Positions 53,189 through 59,404 of a DNA stretch of 59,404 nucleotides are shown piece after piece (within the stretch, counting starts at the first letter, position 1; the number at the start of each line of letters is the position of its first letter). The position numbers and the translations under genes were made by a program. The notes under the pieces were generated by a model. It searched no databases. It saw only the letters and a program-made list of their open reading frames with translations, and was not told the origin of the DNA. Origin of the DNA: Halodesulfovibrio sp. (GTDB lineage: Bacteria; Desulfobacterota; Desulfovibrionia; Desulfovibrionales; Desulfovibrionaceae); assembly GCF_025210605.1 (NCBI RefSeq), contig NZ_JAOARI010000009.1, forward strand, positions 1-59,404, given 5' to 3'.

Positions 53189-55068
53189 TATGAATCTCCG
53201 CCAATAATTGCTGGCAGGTGTAATTGTGCGATTGTACCGCCTGCGGGGTTAGGAAAAAATTGAAGAGTTCCTGAATGCTCCTGAACAATTGCGGATGAAA
53301 CGGATAACCCAAGACCTGTTCCTCCGGAGTCTCTTTTAGTTGTGAAGAAAGGATCAGTGATTTTTGATAAGAGATGCTCAGGGATGCCGCTTCCTGTATC
53401 TGCGACAGAAATTCCTACAAGGTTTGATTCTGCAAGGTACGCTGATGTGATGGTGACACTGTCATTTTTGCAGTTGAGCGCTTCGCAGGCGTTCACGAGC
53501 AGATTAATAAATACTTGGGAGAGGCGTTGTCTGTTACCTCGCACAGGTGGCAGTTCTTCTGCAAGGTCGGCTGTAAATGTGTTGGTGTGCATGGATATCA
53601 ATTTTTCCAATAGTGGAAGTGAACTGCGAATCATGTCGTTTATATCGACATCCCACATCAATTCAGCCGGTTCTACGCGTGAGTAATCTTTAAGGTTGTT
53701 TACAATTCCTTTAATTCGAGCTGCTCCATCCTGCATGCGTGAAACGAGATTCGGCAATTCATTTCGTAGCGAAGAATATTCTAAACCACCTGCCAAAAAA
53801 TCCCCGTTTTCTTTGTAATATTCTTCTAGGATTGGAGTGATGCCTTGCCAGACATCGTTAATAAGCGGCAGATTCATGGTCATAAAGCTGTTCGGGTTGT
53901 TGATTTCGTGTGCGACGCCGGAAACAAGAACCCCGAGTGAGACCATTTTATCTGCCTGAATAAGCTGCTGCTCTTTTTCTTTTGCTGCCAGTTCAGACTG
54001 TATCCGCTGGGTTATGTTGCGAATAGCGCAAACGCGAACATTTCTGCCTTGGAACGTGATATTTCGTTCCTGCACTTCTCCGATGATAGATTGAGAAGTT
54101 TTGCATGCAAACTCTCCTTGAAACCATACATTACCACTTTGCTCAGAGTAGGCTTGAACCGCTTCGCGATATTCAGGAACAGCAAGTGCATATATTTTTG
54201 TGCCGATAAGCTCTTCGCGTGTGAAACCAAACAGGGTGGTTGCTGCTTTATTTGCTTCTAAGATTGTTCCTTTATGGTGGATAAAGATAGCTTCGAACGT
54301 AGAATCTGAAAGCTGCCTGAAGCGCTCTTCACTTTCACGTAAGGCATGTTCTGCTTGTTGTCTTCGTGCAATAGCTTGTGCTTGCAAGTAGTTTTGTTGT
54401 GCCAGTGTGGAGAGTTGGTTGGCAATAAGACAAAGTGCTTTGCAGACTTTGTAGAACTGCTCTTTAGACATAATCGGTACATCTTCATATGCTTTTTGAT
54501 ATGCCTCTTCATCCGCTCCAATAGCTTTGGCGTACGCGATTATCTTTTTGTCCGGTTCCGAGGAAGTGCGTCTTTGTCCGATAATCCAGTTTGCCACATG
54601 CCGTTTGCCTACATAGATACTTGTCCCGCCATCTAACAGTCCGCTGCTCAAACACGGACGCATAATTGGTTCAAGCGGATTAAGAGTTCCGAATGCTGCG
54701 TCTGATCGCATGCAATTCTTCAATCCCATTTCAGTCTTGCGAATAACGTCGTTGCAAAGGCAGCAAAAGCCGCTTGGCTTTGTGATCGGTCTTCCATCAG
54801 GGTCTGTGATGATGGAGGCTACATCTGTGGCGTCGGCAAAGGCATCTTGAATTTGCTGAATTGCTGATAAATCGAAAATATTTTCAAATTTGAAATGAGA
54901 GTTTTCGGCTGGCAGGGCGCTGATGTCAGGAGGAAATTCACAAGACTGTCCGATATTTTTCCAAAGCATTTCCTCTGCTTCAAGTAGCGTAATGCGTTCT
55001 TGAAGAGAGGCAATTTCTTCATGCAACGATACAAGGGCATCATTACTTCGCTCGGCAGTTACGGGCAT
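53188..55068 (-). CDS. PocR-domain sensor histidine kinase
   Basis: A soluble kinase of 626 residues with no TM helix. A short coiled coil (about 10-40) is followed by a PocR sensory domain (about 64-225, with FCCLCND and a later NCMRSD), a PAS domain (about 245-370), HisKA with His387 in GVAHEINNPNSF, and HATPase (about 510-620). PocR domains are named for the Salmonella activator of 1,2-propanediol use and bind small ligands. Here the input would be an intracellular diol-like compound. A GGAAGG motif precedes the ATG closely. Confidence 0.92.
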   Translation of the reverse strand: MPVTAERSNDALVSLHEEIASLQERITLLEAEEMLWKNIGQSCEFPPDISALPAENSHFKFENIFDLSAIQQIQDAFADATDVASIITDPDGRPITKPSGFCCLCNDVIRKTEMGLKNCMRSDAAFGTLNPLEPIMRPCLSSGLLDGGTSIYVGKRHVANWIIGQRRTSSEPDKKIIAYAKAIGADEEAYQKAYEDVPIMSKEQFYKVCKALCLIANQLSTLAQQNYLQAQAIARRQQAEHALRESEERFRQLSDSTFEAIFIHHKGTILEANKAATTLFGFTREELIGTKIYALAVPEYREAVQAYSEQSGNVWFQGEFACKTSQSIIGEVQERNITFQGRNVRVCAIRNITQRIQSELAAKEKEQQLIQADKMVSLGVLVSGVAHEINNPNSFMTMNLPLINDVWQGITPILEEYYKENGDFLAGGLEYSSLRNELPNLVSRMQDGAARIKGIVNNLKDYSRVEPAELMWDVDINDMIRSSLPLLEKLISMHTNTFTADLAEELPPVRGNRQRLSQVFINLLVNACEALNCKNDSVTITSAYLAESNLVGISVADTGSGIPEHLLSKITDPFFTTKRDSGGTGLGLSVSSAIVQEHSGTLQFFPNPAGGTIAQLHLPAIIGGDS

Positions 55069-55091
55069 ACATCCTTCCAGCAGCTAAAACG

Positions 55092-55200
55092 TGTAAACCA
55101 TGTGTCAACCAAATTAACATGGTTGATAAACATAGGCAGTTAGCGGATATGCAGACGGCTAAGAACAGACAGCAAGAAAAGCTGTCAACTCTGGTTTACA
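55092..55200. promoter_or_regulatory. Paired operator-like motifs upstream of the glycyl-radical operon
   Basis: TGTAAACCA (55092-55100) with TGTCAAC (55103-55109) recurs as TGTCAAC (55183-55189) with the inverted TGGTTTACA (55192-55200). Two overlapping inverted repeats lie on the first copy: AACCATGT/ACATGGTT (55096-55124) and TCAACC/GGTTGA. The arrangement suits upstream activator sites for the adjacent sigma-54 regulator. Confidence 0.55.
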
Positions 55201-55336
55201 AGAATGAATCACTCTACGCAATAGAACGGTGCTATTTTTTAGTAACTGTATAAAATATAATGTTATTTTTTATTTGGAACAAAGTTTTCTATAAGCATGT
55301 TGAATATCTCTGTGTTTGGTCGGCGTTTTGTTTGGC

Positions 55337-55350
55337 GGAGCCTCTGGTGC
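55337..55350 (+). promoter_or_regulatory. Candidate sigma-54 promoter of the glycyl-radical operon
   Basis: GG (55337-55338) and GC (55349-55350) are 12 bases apart within GCGGAGCCTCTGGTGCA. The invariant doublets fit but the flanking bases are poor. TGGAACAAAGTTTTCT at 55275-55290 is a second, imperfect candidate with TC in place of GC. Confidence 0.35.
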
Positions 55351-55431
55351 AGGAAGTTTCGGTACGGCTGATAGCTGCCGCTTTGTGCAAGGCGCTGCTG
55401 AGTTTTTAGAATTTATGGAGAGGGAGCTTCA

Positions 55432-55833
55432 ATGGATCTATCAAAAGAAACAGCGTTGCGGATGATTTCAGCTGCCGAGGAAAAAGCCAATGAGTTGGGC
55501 GTGCCTATGGTTATTGCCGTAGTGGACAGAGGCGGAAACCTGATTGCACAGGTGCGTCAGGATGATGCTTTGTTGGCGAGTATCGATCTTGCGCTGAACA
55601 AAGCCTACACCGCTGTTGCCGTGAAAGTTTCCACAGAAACTTTGGGAGAACTCGCACAACCGGGTCAAAGTTTATATGGCATTCAAACTGATAAGAATGG
55701 TCGTTTTGTAATTTTTGGTGGTGGACTTCCGGTAACACACGATGACGTTATTATCGGTGGAATTGGTGTAAGCGGCGGCAGTGTAGAGCAGGATATAGCC
55801 TGTGCTGATGCTGGCTTGAGTGCGTTTTGCTAA
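55432..55833 (+). CDS. HbpS/GlcG/PduO-C-family protein
   Basis: This 133-residue single-domain protein has the pattern SAAEEKANELGVPMVIAVVDRGG, then a glycine-rich GIGVSGGSVEQD near the C-terminus. The domain occurs in heme-binding HbpS, GlcG, and the C-terminal part of the propanediol-operon protein PduO. Its role here is unknown; it may bind heme, a corrinoid or a small ligand. GAGGGAG precedes the ATG. It heads the operon, 24 bases before the glycyl-radical enzyme. Confidence 0.85.
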   Translation: MDLSKETALRMISAAEEKANELGVPMVIAVVDRGGNLIAQVRQDDALLASIDLALNKAYTAVAVKVSTETLGELAQPGQSLYGIQTDKNGRFVIFGGGLPVTHDDVIIGGIGVSGGSVEQDIACADAGLSAFC

Positions 55834-55857
55834 TCAGGAAAAAGTAAGGAGAAAGAG

Positions 55858-58245
55858 ATGACAACTAATCCCCCGAAATTGGTGATTCCAAAATTGTGTG
55901 AGCCGACTGAACGTGTTTCTCAGGCACTTGAGCGTTTTGTTAATACAGCTCCTGCAATTTGTGCTGAACGCGCTGTGCTTTTGACAGAATCTTATAAAGC
56001 GACCGAAGGGCAGCCCATTGCTATTCGTCGTGCAAAGGCGCTTGAAAATGTACTGGCTAATATGTCCGTCTTTATTCAGGAAGGTGAGCTTATTGTCGGT
56101 AACCAATGCAGCATGCCTCGCTCTGCACCTATTTTTCCTGAATTTTCCTGCAAATGGGTAGAAGAAGAACTTGATCGTCTGGAAAAAAGAACAGCGGACG
56201 TGTTCCTTATTTCTGAAGAAACAAAAGAAAAGTTACGCAGTGCTTTTACATACTGGGATGGTAGAACCACTAACGAAATTGCTGCCGCTCTTATGCCGCC
56301 TGAATCATTGGAAGCGCATAACGATGTTGTCTACACAGTTGGAAACTATTTTTATAACGGCGTAGGGCATATTTCTCCTGACTACAGCAAAGTTCTCAAT
56401 GAAGGTTTGAATTCTGTTGTTGAATCCGCAGAAAGCGCCATCGAAGAATTAGATTTTGCGGATGCCGATGCACAGAATAAACGTCGTTTCTTAGAATCTG
56501 TTGTGATCGCAAATAACGCTGTTATTGCATTTGCAGAACGCTTTGCAAAGGTTGCAGAAGAGCAGGCTGCTTCATGTGAAGGAACTCGTAAAGATGAGCT
56601 GCTAGAAATTGCTCGAATTTGCCGTAAGGTTCCTGCACAGCCTGCTGATACATTACAGGAAGCGTTGCAGGCGTTCTGGTTTGTTCATCTTGTTGTGCAA
56701 ATTGAGTCTAACGGTCACTCTATTTCCCCTATGCGCTTTGACCAGTACATGAATCCGTTCTTGCAAGAAGGTTCAACTTCTGTGGAAAGAGCACAAGAAA
56801 TGCTGGATATGCTCTGGGTGAAGTTTGCTGAACTGAATAAAGTTCGAGATGAAGCCTCCACCATGGCATTTGCCGGTTACCCTATGTTCATGAACCTTAT
56901 TGTTGGTGGACAGCAACGTGATGGTTCTGACGCAACAAACGCTATGTCGTTCCTCGTTCTTCAAGCAAGCGCAAACACCAAACTCTACGCTCCTTCCCTT
57001 TCTATTCGTATTCATGAAGGCACTCCAGATATTCTATATAAACGTGCAGCAGAGGTAAGCCGCCTTGGTCTCGGATATCCGGCATACTACAATGATCGTG
57101 TGATTATTCCGGCACTCCTCGCACGCGGTTTAAGTAGAGAAGATGCACGAGACTACGGTATTATCGGCTGCGTAGAACCTCAGGTGGGCGGCAAAACTGA
57201 AGGATGGCATGACGCTGCATTCTTCAATATGTCTAAAGTCGTTGAGCTATGCTTGAATGATGGTGTGGACAGACGTACCGGTAAACAGATTGGTCCAAAG
57301 AGTGGTAAACTTGAAGATTTTACCAGCTTTGACGAAGTGATGCAGTCATACGAAGCTCAGACAAGCTATTTCGTAAAGCTGATGGCTGCGGCGGATAATG
57401 CTGTTGATATGACACATGGTAAGCATTGTCCGTTACCGTTCCTTTCCGGTTTAGTTGAAGATTGCATCGGGCGCGGTATGTCTCTTCAGGAAGGCGGCGC
57501 AATTTACAACTTCACAGGGCCACAGGGTGTTGGCGTTGCTAATGCTGGTGACTCTCTTGCTGCAATTAAGAAGCTTGTGTTTGAAGAGAAGTTGATTACT
57601 GTCAAAGAATTGCAAGATGCTCTGCACAGCAATTTTGAAGGACAGGAAGACCTGCGGCTTATGTTGGTAAACCGTGCTCCTAAATACGGCAATGACAATG
57701 ACTTTGCAGACGCAGTGGCAAAAGATGCAGCCGATATCTACTGCAATGAAGTGAACCGTTACACGAACCCTCGTGGCGGTAAATTCCAGCCTGGTTTGTA
57801 CCCTGCTTCTGCAAACGTACCTCTTGGTTCTGTTGTTACGGCAACTCCTGACGGACGCATGGCATGGAGTCCGCTTGCAGATGGTGTATCTCCTATCTCA
57901 GGTTACGATAGTTGCGGTCCGACTGCTTCAGTACTTTCCGTTGCAAAACTTGATCATGAAATTGCATCCAACGGTACGCTGCTTAACCAGAAGTTCCATC
58001 CATCAGCACTTGCAGGTGATAACGGACTTGAAAACCTGAAAGCAGTAACGGAAACATACTTCCAGAATGGTGGTTTCCACGTTCAGTATAACGTTATCAG
58101 CCGCGAAACCTTGGAATTGGCACAGGAAAAACCGGAAGACTACAAAGGTCTTGTAGTTAGGGTTGCCGGATACAGTGCATTCTTTACCGCACTCGACAAA
58201 TCGCTACAGGACGATATTATCGCCCGTACCGAACAGACATTCTAA
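55858..58245 (+). CDS. Glycyl-radical glycerol/1,2-diol dehydratase-type enzyme
   Basis: An enzyme of 795 residues with PFL-like and glycyl-radical domains. Thiyl Cys438 and Glu440 lie in GCVEP, and the radical glycine is Gly771 in RVAGYSAFF. From memory of the clostridial glycerol dehydratase, the substrate residues His164, His281, Ser282, Asp447 and Tyr640 correspond to His171, His287, Ser288, Asp452 and Tyr648 here, with offsets rising steadily from 5 to 8. This supports dehydration of glycerol or 1,2-propanediol. Related sulfonate or choline lyases are less likely. It is oxygen-sensitive and needs the downstream activase. AAGGAG precedes the ATG. Confidence 0.88.
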   Translation: MTTNPPKLVIPKLCEPTERVSQALERFVNTAPAICAERAVLLTESYKATEGQPIAIRRAKALENVLANMSVFIQEGELIVGNQCSMPRSAPIFPEFSCKWVEEELDRLEKRTADVFLISEETKEKLRSAFTYWDGRTTNEIAAALMPPESLEAHNDVVYTVGNYFYNGVGHISPDYSKVLNEGLNSVVESAESAIEELDFADADAQNKRRFLESVVIANNAVIAFAERFAKVAEEQAASCEGTRKDELLEIARICRKVPAQPADTLQEALQAFWFVHLVVQIESNGHSISPMRFDQYMNPFLQEGSTSVERAQEMLDMLWVKFAELNKVRDEASTMAFAGYPMFMNLIVGGQQRDGSDATNAMSFLVLQASANTKLYAPSLSIRIHEGTPDILYKRAAEVSRLGLGYPAYYNDRVIIPALLARGLSREDARDYGIIGCVEPQVGGKTEGWHDAAFFNMSKVVELCLNDGVDRRTGKQIGPKSGKLEDFTSFDEVMQSYEAQTSYFVKLMAAADNAVDMTHGKHCPLPFLSGLVEDCIGRGMSLQEGGAIYNFTGPQGVGVANAGDSLAAIKKLVFEEKLITVKELQDALHSNFEGQEDLRLMLVNRAPKYGNDNDFADAVAKDAADIYCNEVNRYTNPRGGKFQPGLYPASANVPLGSVVTATPDGRMAWSPLADGVSPISGYDSCGPTASVLSVAKLDHEIASNGTLLNQKFHPSALAGDNGLENLKAVTETYFQNGGFHVQYNVISRETLELAQEKPEDYKGLVVRVAGYSAFFTALDKSLQDDIIARTEQTF

Positions 58246-58253
58246 GCAACGTC

Positions 58254-58277
58254 GCGGAGCCGGATTTCCGGCTCCGC
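58254..58277 (+). other. Intercistronic hairpin between enzyme and activase
   Basis: GCGGAGCCGG and CCGGCTCCGC form a perfect 10-bp stem with an ATTT loop, 8 bases past the stop. No T-run follows, so it probably stabilises the upstream mRNA or reduces activase expression instead of terminating. Confidence 0.75.
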
Positions 58278-58296
58278 ATTATAAAGGACATAGAGC

Positions 58297-59262
58297 ATGA
58301 CGTGGAAAGAACGCCAACACTCCTTTCGATTATCTGATCGATATAATGCTGCCCTGACCGGAACTGTTTTTGATATCCAGCGGTTTTCTGTTCACGACGG
58401 TAACGGGATTAGAACTCTGGTCTTTCTGAAAGGGTGTCCGCTGCACTGTATGTGGTGTCAGAATCCAGAATCGATGAGTCCGAAGCCGGAGTTGATGCGT
58501 CTTCCACACCTGTGCATTGGATGTGGTAAATGCATTGAGAAATGTCCAGAAAACGTGTTTTCGATTGACTCAGAAGGGGCATTTATTGTCGAGCGTGACA
58601 AATGCACATATTGTGGAGAGTGTGTTGCACATTGTTACGCAGGAGCCATGACCATTGTTGGTCGCTACATGACTGTGGACGACGTTATGGAAGAAGTAGA
58701 GCGTGACCGGCATTTTTATGAAACATCAGGTGGCGGCGTTACCTTTTCCGGTGGTGAGCCGACAATGCAGGCAGAGTTTCTTCTTGAATGTCTTTGTGAG
58801 GCGCATCGCAGAGGGCTGCACACAGCCATTGAAACGTGCGCTATGGTTCGTTCCGATGTATTTGAGAGAATTCTCGAGCATACAGATCTCGTGTTGACTG
58901 ATATAAAGCATATGGATTCAGCCCAGCATAGAAGACTAACAGGGGCACCGAATGAACTTGTGTTGCGTAACATTTCGAATGCGGCAGCAATGGGGAAGAA
59001 ACTTCGGATACGAGTCCCGCTTATTCCCGGCTGTAATGATTCCGTAGAAAATATAGAAGCAACAGCAAAATTCGTTTCTTCGCTTGGTTCAAATGTTGAA
59101 TCACTGGATATCCTCCCATACCATAGACTTGGTGAGCCAAAATGGGAGCAACTGGATCGGACATATCCTTTGCATGGCATTGAACCTAATGCAAAGGAAA
59201 CTGTGCTTACTATGCATGGAGTCGCGCAAAAGTACGTTGAGAGTGTGACAATAGGCGGATAA
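58297..59262 (+). CDS. Glycyl-radical enzyme activase (radical SAM)
   Basis: This 321-residue protein has the radical-SAM motif Cys47-x3-Cys51-x2-Cys54 (CPLHCMWC). Two inserted ferredoxin-type clusters follow (Cys73/76/79/83 and Cys103/106/109/113). SGGEP near residue 148 binds SAM. It generates the glycyl radical on the upstream enzyme by abstracting hydrogen with a 5'-deoxyadenosyl radical. The two extra clusters are typical of activases other than the PFL one. AGGA stands eight bases before the ATG. Confidence 0.93.
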   Translation: MTWKERQHSFRLSDRYNAALTGTVFDIQRFSVHDGNGIRTLVFLKGCPLHCMWCQNPESMSPKPELMRLPHLCIGCGKCIEKCPENVFSIDSEGAFIVERDKCTYCGECVAHCYAGAMTIVGRYMTVDDVMEEVERDRHFYETSGGGVTFSGGEPTMQAEFLLECLCEAHRRGLHTAIETCAMVRSDVFERILEHTDLVLTDIKHMDSAQHRRLTGAPNELVLRNISNAAAMGKKLRIRVPLIPGCNDSVENIEATAKFVSSLGSNVESLDILPYHRLGEPKWEQLDRTYPLHGIEPNAKETVLTMHGVAQKYVESVTIGG

Positions 59263-59303
59263 TCGTAGATTGTAATTTGAAACTTAACACCTTGATGAAC
59301 TTA

Positions 59304-59324
59304 GGGCTTCAAAACAAGAAGCCC
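59304..59324 (+). terminator. Hairpin after the activase gene
   Basis: GGGCTTC (59304-59310) and GAAGCCC (59318-59324) form a 7-bp stem with a 7-base loop. There is no T-run, so it could instead be part of the end of a mobile element. Confidence 0.45.
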
Positions 59325-59375
59325 CATGATATGTTGTCCTTACATGAAAAAACTCCACAATGGAGGGATAACTAC

Positions 59376-59404
59376 ATGGGGCATAAACAGATTACATTTG
59401 AAGA
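59376..59404 (+). CDS. Start of a further gene cut by the window end
   Basis: ATG 59376 follows GGAGGG (59362-59367) and opens a frame reading MGHKQITFE before the window ends. Too little is visible for a family call. The start resembles those of some transposases, which is only an impression. GCCCCATG (59321-59328) and CATGGGGC (59375-59382) are inverted repeats that would pair the start codon with the upstream leader, with CTCCA/TGGAG nested inside. Confidence 0.5.

Noticed and set aside
55275..55290. TGGAACAAAGTTTTCT as the sigma-54 promoter of the glycyl-radical operon
   Set aside because: The -12 GC doublet is TC; kept only as a second candidate.
55858..58245. Choline, isethionate or dihydroxypropanesulfonate lyase assignment
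   Set aside because: The visible pocket residues fit glycerol/1,2-diol dehydratase better; kept as an alternative because I could not run an alignment.

Overview
The window looks like chromosome from a moderately low-GC marine sulfate reducer of the Desulfovibrionales (Halodesulfovibrio/Desulfovibrio type). This is inferred from several traits together: a Cys-type CcmE with no ccmG or ccmH in the ccm cluster, a two-gene SufC-SufB iron-sulfur system, a desulforedoxin-like mini-protein, and a guaB-guaA-tatB-tatC cluster. No 16S gene or marker is present, so the genus is a judgement. Most of the window is ordinary core genome.

Layout, left to right. Two identical tRNA-Gly(GCC) genes lie in a tandem duplication behind one promoter (1-324). 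Then come dksA and an NFACT protein, a small secreted coiled-coil protein, sufCB with a palindrome over its promoter, and a rhomboid protease. A signalling block follows (6.7-13.8 kb): a periplasmic solute-binding protein, a 1670-residue BvgS-type hybrid kinase and an HD-GYP response regulator. Next are ktrAB, a fused RluD-CoaE gene, upp with an attenuator-like leader, uraA, an FxsA-like protein, hisC-cmk, uspA, a small gene behind a textbook sigma-54 promoter, pncC, and a conserved hypothetical. At 25.8 kb a secreted protein joins a solute-binding domain to a cytidine-deaminase fold that has lost every zinc ligand. It is followed by a chemoreceptor gene with a sigma-28-like promoter.

The middle holds glk, a TVP38/TMEM64 protein and a mercuric-reductase-like flavoprotein; then hisB, a lipoprotein and hisA; then guaB-guaA-tatB-tatC, whose leader contains a terminator-like hairpin and a possible antiterminator. 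The c-type cytochrome maturation cluster ccmE-F-A-B-C-D plus a TPR protein follows. Beyond it are a CNNM/CBS protein, gmhB-waaF, the 56-residue desulforedoxin-like gene, a stretch with three successive terminators, an MscS channel and a GC-rich repeat element.

The right end (51.8-59.3 kb) reads as one regulated system. A PocR-domain histidine kinase and a sigma-54 activator (stop and start codons overlapping) are transcribed away from an operon of an HbpS/GlcG-like protein, a glycyl-radical enzyme with glycerol/1,2-diol dehydratase active-site residues, and its radical-SAM activase. The intergenic region carries repeated and inverted operator-like motifs. The inference is that a small diol or related compound is sensed by the kinase and induces its own dehydratase. 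A new gene, possibly a transposase, begins at the right edge. The two most novel signals are the secreted inactive-deaminase fusion and this PocR/glycyl-radical module.
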